From Climacium dendroides (lineage: Eukaryota > Streptophyta > Bryopsida > Hypnales > Climaciaceae), in NCBI GenBank assembly GCA_950106755.1, contig OX467083.1, forward strand, positions 27,771,029-27,835,028: DNA of 64,000 bases, in the 5' to 3' direction. Made by a program: the position numbers and the translations under genes. The notes below the pieces were generated by a model. It was given only the letters and a program-made list of their open reading frames with translations. It was not told where the DNA came from and made no database searches. Below, in pieces: positions 12,768 through 25,500 of this stretch (position 1 is its first letter; the number at the start of each line of letters is the position of its first letter).

Positions 12768-12926
12768 ATGGCTGTTGCTGCTCCGGTGCTGCCATTCACG
12801 TTGGTCTTCTGCATCAAGCACCTCGCCGCCGTGGCCTCGTCTCCGTCGCCCACCGCCCCTGCTTTCCCCGCGACGACGTCGATCTCAAATGCTGCCCCCC
12901 TCCCCCAATCCCACTTCCAGACTTGA
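12768..12926 (+). other. Upstream ORF (52 codons) in the transporter leader
   Basis: An ATG in a strong context (gccatgg) opens a 52-codon frame ending at TGA 12924-12926. It is in the same frame as the transporter ATG at 12993, and no further stop lies between TGA and that ATG. The peptide is Ala/Pro/Ser-rich. It may be a translation-controlling uORF or a first exon coding a transit peptide joined by a small intron that removes the stop (an acceptor-like gcgcag precedes 12942). Plastid members of this family have transit peptides. I cannot decide between these. Confidence 0.4.
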
Positions 12927-12992
12927 TCCCTTCTTGCGCAGGCACTTGAATTGAAGCAGCGGGAGCTTCAGTCGCAACGAACGGGGGGAGCT

Positions 12993-14486
12993 ATGGGGAC
13001 TAATTCGGATCAATTGGACGTGGAGCGCAACGGCCGCGAGCAATCCGAGCCGCTGTTGTCTAGCCCTCCTCACGCGGCGGACTACACCTGGTCAGCAGTG
13101 CTGCTTCCCTTTCTCTTCCCCGCCCTCGCAGGCTCCTTGTTCGGCTACGACATTGGCGCCACCTCGGGCGCTTCCGTTTCGATTTCCTCTCCAACTCTCA
13201 GTGGCACGGACTGGTACCACCTCACGTCGCTCCAGATGGGGTTGATTGTGAGTGGGTCTCTGTACGGGGCGCTGCTGGGATCCATTCTCGCATTCAATGT
13301 TGCGGATTATTTGGGTAGACGAAGGGAGCTTATGATCGCTGGAGGGATGTACATTTTCGGGGGATTTGTCACGGCGATGGCGCCCAATCTCGCGGTTGTG
13401 ATTTTGGGGAGATTGGTGTTCGGGGTGGGCATTGGGCTCGCGATGCACGCCGCGCCGTGTTACATCGCGGAGACTGCGCCGAGTCAGATTAGGGGGACTC
13501 TAGTTTCGTTGAAGGAAGCCCTAATTGTGTGTGGGATGTTGGTGGGGTACTTCATTGGGTGGTGGGAGATTGATACTGTTGGGGGGTGGCGGTTTATGTT
13601 TGGATTCGCGGTACCGATTGCGGCCGTGATGGTGGTTGGCATGTGGTGGCTGCCGTACTCACCGCGATGGCTGTTGCTGAAAGCAGTGCAAGGGAAAGGC
13701 GACGAGGAGGAATTGAAGAGCCAGGCTGCAGTTGCGTATCGGCGTCTGAAGGGGTCGGCGTGCACAGCCGAGATGGCGGAAAGTGAGACGGAGGAGACTT
13801 GGCGGCAATTGCAGATTGCTTGCGCCGGTGAGGATGTGCATGTTAGTTTTGGGGAGCTTTTTCGAGGGGTGAACCTGAAGGCGCTTCTTGTTGGTGGGGG
13901 GCTTGTGTTCTTCCAGCAATTCACGGGTCAACCTAGTGTGCTCTACTACGCCGCGCCCATTTTGCAACGCGCGGGGTTCGCGGTCGCGTCCGACGCGACG
14001 CAGCTGTCGGTGTTGTTGGGGTCGTTCAAGCTCGTCATGACGACGGTGGCGGTGCTGAATGTGGACAAGCTCGGGCGACGGCCATTACTTATTTTTGGGT
14101 CCATCGGTCTCACCACGAGCTTGGCGATGCTGGCCATCTACTTTTCTTTGCTCACGGGGTTCCCGTACCTCGCCGTGACGGCGCTGCTGGTCTATGTCGG
14201 TTGCTACCAAATCTCCTTTGGGCCGATTTCGTGGCTCATGGTGTCGGAGATTTTCCCGCTGAGGACGCGGGGGCGGGCGCTCAGCGTCACCACGTTGATC
14301 AATTTTGGTTCGAATGCGATTGTGGCGTTGGCGTTTGCTCCGTTGCAGGACCTGGTGGGCGAGGCGTTCACTTTTGTGATCTTTGGGGTCATCAGTGTGG
14401 TGGCGCTTGTGTTTGTTGTGACCACCGTGCCGGAGACTAAAGGCTTGACATTGGAAGAGATCGAGGCTAAACTGCTTGCTAAATAG
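12993..14486 (+). CDS. Sugar/H+ symporter of the MFS, VGT / D-xylose-proton symporter-like type
   Basis: An uninterrupted 497-residue MFS sugar porter. Start ATG 12993 gives MGTNSDQLDV; the open frame reaches slightly further upstream without another ATG. Twelve hydrophobic segments are apparent. Family signatures in order: GSLFGYDIGATSG in TM1, ADYLGRRREL in the TM2-TM3 loop, GRLVFGVGIGLAMHAAPCYIAE, PSQIRGTLVSLKE, PYSPRWLLLK after TM6, FFQQFTGQPSVLYYA in TM7, VDKLGRRPLL, SWLMVSEIFPLRTRGRA and the C-terminal VPETKGLTLEEIE. The combination and the EPLL N-terminal motif match the plant VGT / XylE-like group, which moves glucose or xylose with protons across tonoplast or plastid envelope. Membrane location here is uncertain. 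Angiosperm relatives have many introns, so the intronless state is notable. The coding region is GC-rich against AT-rich flanks. No gene partner is adjacent. Confidence 0.9.
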   Translation: MGTNSDQLDVERNGREQSEPLLSSPPHAADYTWSAVLLPFLFPALAGSLFGYDIGATSGASVSISSPTLSGTDWYHLTSLQMGLIVSGSLYGALLGSILAFNVADYLGRRRELMIAGGMYIFGGFVTAMAPNLAVVILGRLVFGVGIGLAMHAAPCYIAETAPSQIRGTLVSLKEALIVCGMLVGYFIGWWEIDTVGGWRFMFGFAVPIAAVMVVGMWWLPYSPRWLLLKAVQGKGDEEELKSQAAVAYRRLKGSACTAEMAESETEETWRQLQIACAGEDVHVSFGELFRGVNLKALLVGGGLVFFQQFTGQPSVLYYAAPILQRAGFAVASDATQLSVLLGSFKLVMTTVAVLNVDKLGRRPLLIFGSIGLTTSLAMLAIYFSLLTGFPYLAVTALLVYVGCYQISFGPISWLMVSEIFPLRTRGRALSVTTLINFGSNAIVALAFAPLQDLVGEAFTFVIFGVISVVALVFVVTTVPETKGLTLEEIEAKLLAK

Positions 14487-17400
14487 GTGGCGATTTGGCT
14501 CGAAGCTCTGTATATACTCCGTAATATTGTTAGATTTCAGTAGGGTCCCTGCGTTCTAGGACGTGTATAAATGGAATCAGGATGTCAATTAGGAGGAGCC
14601 GAAACACATGCACCAGTTGTGCTGGTTGTGCACAATTTTGAGTGCTACCCTTGCAATGCCTAGACCTTGCAAATTTTGTAGGAAAAAACGATTAAGGGAA
14701 ATATGAAAGAGAGCCCATTAGCTAGGCCTTCTTCCCTGAATTATGGAATATTCAATCTATTTGTCTTCAATTAACCCCTAAAGTCCCAAGTGCCGGTTTT
14801 TTTTTCAAAACTACTAAAAACTACCACTTCTGCTACATTCACCTACAAAATAAATTTTAAAAATACTTTTTAGAATCTAAGTGTAGGATTTTGTTCTACA
14901 CTTATCTTAGATCATGTGACAAAAAATTTGTGATTTTTGACTATAGAGATTTAAAGATATTAGCATTCACTGTGAAAGAAAATAATTTTTTTTAAGAAGT
15001 TGCTATGATTGCTTGCAAAACAAGAAGCTCCATAACTTTCACATCATTAATCAAAATGGAATGAATCAAAGCTATACATTTAAAAATAATAATCTACAAG
15101 AAAAAAATATTAAAATTTTTATTTCAATTTTTTGTGGATGTTTTTGTTGCTTAGTGCCCTAGTCTCCTCTGTTTTGAGGTTATTATGGCATAACTTTTGC
15201 TCCTGGATACCAATCATACTACTAAAATCATAACTCCCTCCGTAATATCACAAATGCTACCATTAATACTAGGGGCTCGTGCTTGCTATGCTATACATTC
15301 ATTGTATCACATATTAGTAAAATTTTGATATATTTGAATAGAATACATGACAATGATTTCAATAAGTCTTTAAAATAATTATTTTTAATATTTTGTAAAA
15401 ATATTTTCAATTGTGCATACATAGAAATCGTATTTTCACACAATGTGATATTACTGAAATAGAGTAGCAATTTGCAATCACCTCTATAATATCACTTTTT
15501 ACAAAGGTGATATTATAGAAATAATATAGTTGTTGCAATTAAGGTGATGTTAAAGAGGATCCATAGGATGATATTATAAAGGTAGCAAATCCATTGCTTC
15601 TCTTGGCTTTACACTTCTTTGCACTTCTATGATTTTGTGCTCTTATGAGCTTTGAGCTTTCATGATTTCAATTGTCTATTGTTACTACCAAATGATTTTG
15701 AGAAATTTATTCAATTGAAGCAATTTTGGATTCCACAACAATTAAGTTGTTCACAAAGTTTTTGAGATTTATAAGTTTTTCTTTTCAATTTTTCAATTTA
15801 GGCTGCCATTTTTTGTAACAATGAAGTCAAATTTCTAATGCATTCTAATGTATCTTTTATAGTATTTACCATTGCATATGTTTCATTCATCATTCAATAA
15901 ATTTCTATTGTACGTTTCAATATATGCTTACTTATAATTTTTTTTTGTCATTTTTATTTGAAAATTTATTGAAATTTTTGTTCTGCATTCTATGTAATAC
16001 ATAAATTTTTTTATAAAATTCTAATGATGAATGCGTAGCATAACAAGCGCCAACCGCTAGTTGAAATAAAAATTATATTCTTCAAAAGCTCATAAGTTTT
16101 TCTATCTTATGAGAAAGTTTCAAAAAGTTTTAGTAAAAATTGAGATCATAGGAGCCTATCCAAAATCCATTTTGTCCCTTGTAGGGACAATGGGACTTTA
16201 GGGGTTAATCCTTGAATATCAACACAAATGTCAAACGTCCAGTGGATGATAGAGAATCATTGTAGTAGGACAAAAGTGCAACTATTCAATCGTGGAATTT
16301 TGTTGTGAAAAGGGAAGGTCTTTTATAGTAGTTTGACTACCAATAAGAGCTTTTGCTATTTCTTAAGTCAATGATTCATATGGTAATGAAATAGGATGAT
16401 TTCCAAAGTTACTCCTTCGTCCTTTTAAGGGTTAAACATTGCAACTAGTGGATAATTAATTTAGAGATGACTCAATCCATTGTCCGAGAAATAACTTCAT
16501 GGAACGACCCACAGTTATAGTAGCCTAGATTGTATTTGTGGCACAAATCTATTGTTGGAGTGTCTATTCTGGCATCGTAAATGGATTCTTTGGCAATAAC
16601 TTTTGCACACAAGAAACGAAGGAACTAAAATAATCAAGTCTAGGCAAAATTAGACAAAGCAAGTACAGAATATTTGTTTTAATGTTTTATAATAATGAAC
16701 ATGTCTTCTCTACGCTCAAATCCAGTGCACTGAATGCGTGTTTGACGTGATACTATTATAAGCTTATTCGTGCTGGAATGGCGACGACTCTCCATCTCAA
16801 GAGTAGTCAAGACCTTTTACAAATGTAGAGAGGATTGATAGGCCGCGATTATCAAGAATTTTTCTTCTGGTCAAGAATTTGTTGTCTCCCTTCTTTGAAT
16901 AAGTTGGAAGTTTATTCCCTCTTTATTTTCTCTAGTTTCTTCCCAACATTGGAGGCCCTTTATAATTGTATTTCTCCTTTTAATATTCACTCACTTTTTT
17001 CTAGAAAACAGCAAAAGAAAACAATAGGTAGTATAGCGGTTTCAAAAAATATTATATATATATAGGTAGTATAGGATGTAGTCAATATAGACTCTCAATT
17101 TACACCAACCCATATAAAGAGCTAATTGTAAAGTTATCCTTTGTTTTTCCACATTGTGTTTTCACTTTCTTGTCCAAAAAACATAAGTGTAAGAAAATTT
17201 ATTGAAATGTGTACACCCTTGCAAAGTATGTGCACTTGTGAACCCAAATCTTCAATCAAATCAATCATTGGAGTTACACAACAAGAGGTATAGACATATG
17301 AGGATGAAATTAATTGACGCCTTGTTTCATCTTGTGTTTTTTTCTCTCATCTTCAAGAGATGAGCGCCATTGACAAATCAAGGAATTGAATCTTACTCTA

Positions 17401-17589
17401 AAAGACCAATTGACCTATAATACATACAAATCTTCAATCAAATCAAGCATAAAGTCATGGATTAAGAGATATAAAGGTTGGAAGACAAAAACATGTGCCA
17501 AACTCAAAGTTGGCCGGTCCTCAAAATCGGTGCAATTGACTTTACAAGGATTAGAGTCCCTTTTTTTGTAGTCAAGCAAAGAATCATCG
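14487..17589. other. AT-rich spacer after the transporter
   Basis: The first ~200 bp are the transporter's 3' flank. The remainder is AT-rich with no credible gene. A small hairpin (ctataatatcac, inverted, 15484-15518) and a single CTCCCTCCGT motif at about 15236 are the only structures seen. Short open frames at 16835-17065 and 17386-17660 show no family resemblance. Confidence 0.5.
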
Positions 17590-17710
17590 ACTATTATAAT
17601 AAGTTTCTACTCACAATAGTCCACACCAACCAACAACATACAGTTCTTTCTATAAATTAATCCTAAATGTTGTCAACAAACAAGACATTAGCTCTTTGCA
17701 TGTGGAAAGC
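17590..17710. repeat. Dispersed repeat, decayed copy (partner at 50.6 kb)
   Basis: The segment with caacaaacaagacatta and catgtggaaagcatt corresponds to caacagacaagacatcgg and catgcgaaaagcatt at 50620-50735. Most differences are C-to-T or G-to-A, the 17.6-kb copy being the AT-richer one. No coding content recognised. Confidence 0.5.
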
Positions 17711-17713
17711 ATT

Positions 17714-18024
17714 AAGGTAGGAGGCTCTAAAATTGCCCACCTCCTTAAATGTACACTATTTGTACATGTTTTTTTTCATAGCCTTCAGCAATGTACAAAC
17801 TGTGCTCATTTAAGGAGGTGGGCAATTTTAGAGCCCTGTGTTATTTCAACTTCAAAATTTCATAACTAGTTTTACAAATCTCAAAAAAATATGAAACAAT
17901 TTGTGTAAGATGCCAATTCCACTTGTCTTTCAAAGAAATTTTGTTGAAAAATATTTGAAGAAGATTCATCTCCCCAAAATTTAGTTTTAGCTCTTAAGTA
18001 GGCGATTTATGGATCTCCTATCTT
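17714..18024. mobile_element. Foldback-family element with a perfect 29-bp inverted repeat
   Basis: The left end ggtaggaggctctaa and right end tttatggatctcctatc resemble the ends of the 8943-10156 element. Positions 17723-17751 and 17807-17835 are perfect 29-bp inverted repeats enclosing about 55 bp. The part 17844-18024 is a diverged copy of 9979-10156. No ORF. The flank is preceded by TAA, as in the larger copy. Confidence 0.6.
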
Positions 18025-18556
18025 CATTTTTTCGGCAACAAGCATTTAACACTGAATTCGTAATTTTTGCACTTGGCCAAGTGCATTAATCAAACACTAA
18101 AAAAGACACATTTTTTCAATCTTCAAAAATGTGGTATACCAATTCTAGAAGTGGGTCAAGCCTTTTAAAAAAAAATTGTACATTATAATTGGATCATTTC
18201 TTTTGTACATAGCATGCTATTGTGCTTGAAGTAATGAACTATGCATTTGAAATATGAACAAATTTGTATATTTGAACGCTAATCACAAGTACGCATTATT
18301 TTTGAATTGGGATTTTGAGTCAAATGTTGGTCTTGCTTTAAAAATCAATCCCATGGTATTATGAAATACTTTTATGTACTTTAAAAAATAGCACACCATC
18401 AATTTATTATCAATTCATTGCTACACTTGAAAAGAAAAGCTCAAAATAAATACACAAAATACCATAATTACTAAGTATAATAACTAATCCTACTAATAAA
18501 AACTATATAGAATAGGATGCACTACTATAAATATTTGTATGCAAATTGTCAACATA

Positions 18557-21500
18557 CTAATCCATTGCGTCCGGCGTCTCTGCAACTACCCCTGATGATT
18601 GAGTTTCTACCTCTGCTTCTTCTTCATAACCTACAGAACCCCATAGAACATCTGCTTCAATCTCTCTAAGTCTTGCAGTTAGTACTGTAGAAATTTCAGG
18701 TGGAATTTCAAATTCTGCATCATTCAAGGACCTATTAACTTAACCTTCACCTTCTGAAACAAGTATTGGATTCATGGATGACGTCTCTTCCAATATTAAA
18801 GTGACTTGTTCATATTCATATGCCCCTTCAATGCCCCTTCGATGATGTCGAATACCTTCTTGATTGTAGTACATTCCATCTGCTCCTCTTCTCATTTCTT
18901 CTTCAACCATAGTCCATGCATAATACATTCTATCTATTTGTGTTTCACCTCCCACTGTTATTGTAGTCATGTCTTCTGAAATTGTAAAAGGCAAGTCTCC
19001 TCTATTTGGCTGAAGAACACTATCAACCATATTTGCATCTATTTCTTCCCTTGCGTGAATTATTGCTCTTGCCAAGGAAATATTCTCTTCTGTTTCCATT
19101 ACTACCTCCTCTGTTGAAGGAGTCACTTCTTCAAAAGGAACAGTTTTTGCATCCATATGAAGTTCATGTTCCATTTCTTCTATTCCTTTGTCGGCCTTAC
19201 CTCTTTTGACTGGTATGTTCACCTCCATTTCCGTCACTACCTCCTCCATAGAAAAAACAACTTCAGTTTGTACTAGAAATTTACCTTGTTCCTCTTGCAT
19301 GGCCTCAAGATTATCTTTGCTCGCTTCATTCTTTTGAATAGAATGTTGTTCAAGTACGCTGTCTGTATCTTTGTTTGTTGTATTATTTTTTGGAACACTC
19401 ACCTGTCCTATAGATGCTTCAAGATCTGTAGATGCATCTACCATCGATACATCATATGTTGGTTTTTTGTTTTTCAATTTCTTTGGAGGTTCATGTATTT
19501 TTTTACGAGTGTCCTTTCCTTTCTTTTCCCGTAGCACCTTCTGCTTCGATGAATCACTTTTTTCTTCTATTGAATCATCTTTTTGCTCTGCAGAGTCCTC
19601 TTCTGAATCCGATGTATCTTCTTCTGAGTTTGATGTATCATCTTCTATCTCATCCTTTGAATCTTTTTCCTCTTCATCGTATTCTGATTCATCTTCTTCT
19701 TCTTTATCTTTTTCGTGTCCTTCTCTCACTGGTATATCTTCTGAATATAAATCTTCGCCATCTTCTATATCCTCTTCTTCATCTCCAAATATCTCTTCTA
19801 TGATATCATCTTCTTCTATCTTTGTATGTACTACATGAATAGAAGAAGATCCTATATGAGGAGCACCAATATTTTGCAGCTGTACTACTTCTGCATTTCC
19901 AGTTACTACTACTGTAGTTGCCCTTTCTTAATTTCCTGTAGGGTTTACTTCTTGCAATGTATTGTTCAAAAAATGAGTTCAATCTATGGATCCATCCATG
20001 ACAATCACTTCACTACCCATAAATAAAGTCTTCAATATACTTGATATAGTTGTCGTAATGCCCACTCCTATTAACCCCCATTTCTCTGATAAATATGTAG
20101 CAACCAACCTCTGCAACTCAAGGGGGGTTCTCTCTACATTGTCTACCTCACAAGGCATACTAGCTTCACTCCATGAATCCGTAAACACCACTGGTACTTG
20201 TTGAGGATTATTTCGTAGGTTTTTTACCACCCTTGATGCAAGGGGATGTACCATTATAATAGCAATATCCCCTATTGCTTGTACTGTGCGCTCCTTTTCT
20301 CCATTGTGTTACAAATCATCAACATATGATGATACGGTTTGTTGTTGAAAACCCACACACCTCTACGCCATGTACAATTTTTTGGTAGTCCCATCTTCTC
20401 CTTCAAGTCCATGTCAAAATGTACTCCTGCTGGAAATAAAAACACTGCATTCCATCGATGTGTGTTTGCCATCCATTGGTGCAACTTTTCCATTACTGCA
20501 CTGTACTCGTCCTCTGTCCATGTTTCATCATCTCCACCTGTTCCACATTGCCTACAGTCGAATATCTATAAACAAGAGGTTCTCAATTCAACGACCCCTT
20601 GTGAGAAAAAACCTCTTCCACAGCGAACAAGAATGCTTGTAATTGCATCTCTATGTGCGATACATGGTACATTTAGCTGCCAATCCCATTTGACTTCCTG
20701 TAGGTTTCTCACATTCCTATTTATGTCTTGATAACCATATTTTCTTCATTGAATGCTGGCATAATGATCTTTGATCATTGGAGGTATTAAATTCACTGAC
20801 CTACCTAAAGCCTCCACTATCTTCATTGCTGGAGATGACCAAGCTTTCCTCATTTTCTTATCAACTACTTCAGCAAGTATCTTCAATTGAGTACGGTTCA
20901 CGCCCTCAAATTTTTGCACATCAATGCGGAAAAAATCTTGCATGCTTCTTGGATTTTCCACCTTTGCATCAACCATCAACCAGCGTATTGCATTTCGTAC
21001 AGCTTCTTTCTGTTGAATGCGATTTGTTGTCCAAGCCAAAGTATCTTTCATTGGAACATTACTGCTTGCATTGTTGAAGAAAAATCTTTATCTTGGACGT
21101 CGATCACCAACCATAGGTTTTTGAAACCATTTCTTTAACTAACTGCAAATACATTGTCTTTGGAACCTTCATTAGAGGTCTTCATCAAATCTTCTTCCAT
21201 GTTGGTATAAAATGTTCTTTCAAATTCCCGTGCATTTATTCGTACTGAAGCCTCTATATAAACTTTAGAATCATTGTAGACAAGGAATCAAGCCTTCTTC
21301 TCTGCAAACTTCTTATGGTACTCTTCTTCTTTCATCAAACCCGCTTTATATTCCTACTCAGCTTGTTTACATGCTGCAATCATATGTTGACCACCTACAG
21401 GTTCCCAAATGATATTATTTTGCAACCAATTCATCTTTATCATGTTCGGATCATCAGGAGCTGTTGAAGCATTATGCAAAAATGCTGCTTGAAAGTTTTC

Positions 21501-22592
21501 CACTGCACCTTTATGAGAAAACGAAATTTCCCTTTGCATTGGAGCACCATCAACATCTACGCCAATTTGATTATAAGCTATTGGGCGTAAAGTGAGTACT
21601 GACATATGTGGCTCATCTTTTCCACAAAGTCGCTTGTACGTTTCTATAACGCGATGTGCTGTTAATACGCGGTGATTTGTCTCCACATTCTTAACATTCC
21701 TTATATTTGCAACCTTTGCAGAAAAAACAAGGTCCATTCCCCAAATGTATCCAGCCAAATATTCATCATGTGTTGGAAATTTTACAAGTGAACCAACACT
21801 TGCTGACTTGTGTTGTACTACTATATCCTCTCCATCATCAAAAACCTCTTCGAGAACTCCTAACTCTTCTAGACGTTACACATTATTTGTAGTATCATCT
21901 GCATTTGCAAGTGTCCTTCTCGTTCTTCCCAAAGATGCTGCTTCAGAATGAGCATGTTGCACAACTTTCCTTTCTCTTCCACGTGATAACAATACTTTTC
22001 GTACTCCAAATGTTTGGAGTGTATGAAGACGTGTTGTAGCTGCTCCTGATGACTCAACTCCACTTTTTTCTATCAACAATGTACCCTTCTCTCTTATCAA
22101 TGAACCACCTTGTGTAGATGTTGATGTATTTTGTAGAGGTAGTTCAACAGATGTACCCTTTCTTGGTGTTGAGTGCACAACACGTGTTTCTTGTAATCTC
22201 GTACCTTCAATTCTTCTGACATTTTTTTGTTGGATTGTTGGATTGGAGGATGTAATATCTTCCATCGATTTTAGTACTGTACGTCTCTTGCGATGCTCTT
22301 GAACAGGCACCCAATGAACATTCACTAGATTTGCTAGAACCCTATATATAGGATCAATTTCTTCAGGAACTAGTAGAAGAGTCTTATCACAAACATTTTG
22401 TAGAGTCGTTTTTTTCAACTCTTCATATACCAATATTTTTTGCAGAAGTCTTTGAGCTCGTATATCATTCTCTGGACTTAATTTTTGAAACCTCTCCACT
22501 GCTTCATTGCATGCACTTCGAAGCTCCTCAGGCATAGAGGTCCAATTCTCTTGAAGTTTACGCAAGACCCGCATGGGTTTATCAACATCCAA
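18557..22592 (-). pseudogene. Decayed gene, possible ParB-like + DNA amino-methyltransferase protein with acidic tail
   Basis: On the minus strand a long frame starts near 22592 and can be followed to TAG 18557-18559 through in-frame stops at 21876 (TAA), 21354 (TAG), about 21275 (TGA), about 20745 (TGA) and 18740 (TAA) and frameshifts near 21130 and 20280. The middle part (21878-21140) contains IIWEPVGGQHMIAACKQAE, which resembles the second box of ParB/Srx-fold domains. Further on, TPLELQRLVATYLSE followed by GVGITTT resembles the motif X / motif I pair of permuted N6/N4 amino-methyltransferases, with FDCRQCGTGG and a hydrophobic WNAVFLFPAG at the place of motif IV. The C-terminal third (about 19850-18740) is Glu/Asp/Ser-rich with a Lys-rich island. 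ParB-methylase fusions are known from bacteria and phages; a eukaryotic transposon origin is my guess. Family assignment is weak; coding origin is fairly secure. Confidence 0.45.
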
Positions 22593-25500
22593 GCAACACT
22601 AAGGAATAGTTGCCATCATGAATTGCCTTTGCAACTGGAATTTGTAAGTTTTCCCTTCTTCCATTGCTATTTCCAAATAAATCACATCTTGTGGTGCAGT
22701 GGTAATTGAGAGCATTTCCCGCATTCATGCCCTATAGCTGCCCAATGCAACCCATCTTCCAATGCCCACTCTGTAATCCACAACATTGGAGTTCCAGGGT
22801 CCGTTGCCACAATTCCACCATCCATGCTCAATCCATATACTGAAAATCTTAGGGGCCATGATAGTCCTATTTTTTAGCATCATACAACACAAAACTTTTA
22901 GTATTTGAATAGGCTTCTAACATCCGTCTCAACTATTATAATTTCTAAAATGTGAAATTTAAAGTTAGAATTCACATTTCAAATTTAATTAGCTAAAAAA
23001 TACAAAACATTCATTGGAAAACCTAAGTTTTATATTGACATGTATTATTATATGTGTAGAACATTAGATACTATAATTACGATATGTAGTTGAAAATATG
23101 TTTTAATGTTATATAGACGACCAATGGACATGAATGTATTTATTACACTAAAATTTTCTGATGTCAAAAATGATAATGAACATAGTTCTTAATAATTACC
23201 TTCACATTTCTTTGTCTCACTAAGCTGCTTATAAAACTCTGAATGGTAATTTTTTTTCGAAATACCTTTGTGAAAATTTGAAATCCATTGTACTTTCTTT
23301 CTAACATCAAGATACTATTCTAATTTTCACTTTTTGTATACCTGTTGTTGTACAATGATTAAATGGAATTATTGATTAGTTATGTGACATGGATATTCAC
23401 CTTTATAAAAAAACCTTGGAAGTTGGAACAATTACAATATGCAAGAACGAAAACAAACTTCATGGTACAAATGTTAGAAAATTATAGAAGCCAACTATTT
23501 AGAATGTTGTTTACTTTGCAAACTTTTTTGCATTTGTTGAATTGATGTCCCTTTGTTATCAAAAGTAAGATTCTTTGCAAGTACAGGACAAACCTTCATT
23601 AATAAATTTTCATCTACATGATCTTCGAAGGACTATTCATTACATAAAGTTTGCTACTACTATGACTTTCAATTCCCTATCATAAAATTATATTTTCCAA
23701 GTGTTCTTGCAATCATTACAAATTTCATAGATTAATTGAATTAAACGCTTATAAATAATTCTATTCAATCATTGTACATGTAGAAAGCCATGAATAAATT
23801 CCATTCATTGGAAAAATGCTTAATAGCAACTATTGGAACAAGCCCGTCCTAATTAAAAAGTTTTTAATGAAAGTTTTTTCAACTAAAACTAGGAAATGCC
23901 ATTCCATGCTATATTTTTGAGAAAATGAGATATGTTCCTATAGAACTCAGTGAACCTTTAAAAAATAATAGTTTTTACTTCATTAACAACCCATTCAATG
24001 GGTTGTTATTGCTCATTGACATTTTAATACACTAAGGGGTTAGAACACAGAACAAATTGTCCTCTGTGCTAATACTAATTCCTTGTCAAAGGTAGTTGCA
24101 CACCAATTTCTACATTGCAATACCTTTATTGAAATGATCTTCTTTGTTTCTTCTTATTGCTTAGTTCTGCTTCCTCTGCAATTCAAATTTCCAAAATCAT
24201 TTATTAGTTCTTTTATTGGGACCTTTGCACAAAAGAAATAAAAATGCAATTAGAAGTCATACACCTTGAACTTCAAAAAGGTAGAAACTTTGTACTCTCT
24301 ACTTGTATTTTTGAAAATACTAAATCCACTGTCAAAATCTATAGTATTAGTACATCTTCTTCGGGTTTTCTTTTATTAAATGCAAGTACTATACCAAAAT
24401 GATATGTTATTGGAATTTGAATAAAGCATCAATAGTTTTGGAACCATGACATTGTCATATGCAAAACTCATAGAACTAGAAACAATGTACATGTTGTTCC
24501 TAGTGTCTTTGACTTAGTTCATATTCTACATCCTTTACGTTTAAAGAAACAACTACCACTTGAACCTTGAATCGTGACCTCAGTGACACTCAAAAAATTA
24601 TTACATAGTCTTTTTTTGGTTTAGGATATAATGACATGAACGGTAGGACCAATGATTTTGATGGGAAGTACAAAGCAACGACCTTTTAAGACTTCAAAAG
24701 AAGTAGATGTAACCACTAATATCATTAGCAAAATGTTGAGTGCCTCTTTATATATGTATATATGAAAAAAAAATTCCATAAGAAAACTCCATATATAATA
24801 TGATAGGTAATTGTACATTTTACTTTATGTTCCTAAATTTACATAGAACATGGCAATTAAAGACCAAAATTTGACTTTATTTATATAAAACTACATTTAA
24901 TATGGCCAATACAAAAGAAAAAGGTATTCACATAAATTTATCAAGAAGTTTTGTAATTCATTTACAATTTTTATTTGAATGTTTATTCTATTCATGGTTT
25001 TTTTCAATCAAAATTGTACGTCTATTTATTTATTTGAACTTAAATAAAAAATACAATTAATATTGTGATAAAATGAAGATTATCCAGAATTCCAATAAGA
25101 AATACCACTATTATAGATGCATTTCAGGAACTTTAAGCTGTTTATATTGTATTGTATTTCGTTATGTTCTGATTTTTTTCATAAATCATAGACAATTTCG
25201 TTTTAGAAGAAGATAAATGTAACCCCTATACTACCATTGTCTCATTGATGAACAAAATGGATTTTCAATAGGCCCCTATGATTGAAATATTCAACATAAA
25301 TTTATGGAACCTTTTGTGAAATTAGAAAGACCCAATAGTTTTTTCAGAATATAATTTTCTTCTCAATTGATGTCCAATTTTAGAAGTTATAATTAGAAAG
25401 GTCCTTTTTTGGATGAAATGGGCAAAAATATGTCCCTATAGTATAGTCAGTTTGGTGTAGTCAAGGATTACATTAGGTAGATCGTGTTAGTGTGCTATGA

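Noticed and set aside
13092..14440. Several ORFs antisense or out of frame to the sugar transporter
   Set aside because: Shadows of a GC-rich coding region.
15230..15255. CTCCCTCCGT as the end of a Stowaway MITE
   Set aside because: No inverted partner end was found within a few hundred bases.
19006..19838. Plus-strand ORFs rich in Ser/Phe/Leu
   Set aside because: They are the complement of the acidic Glu/Asp/Ser-rich tail of the minus-strand pseudogene.
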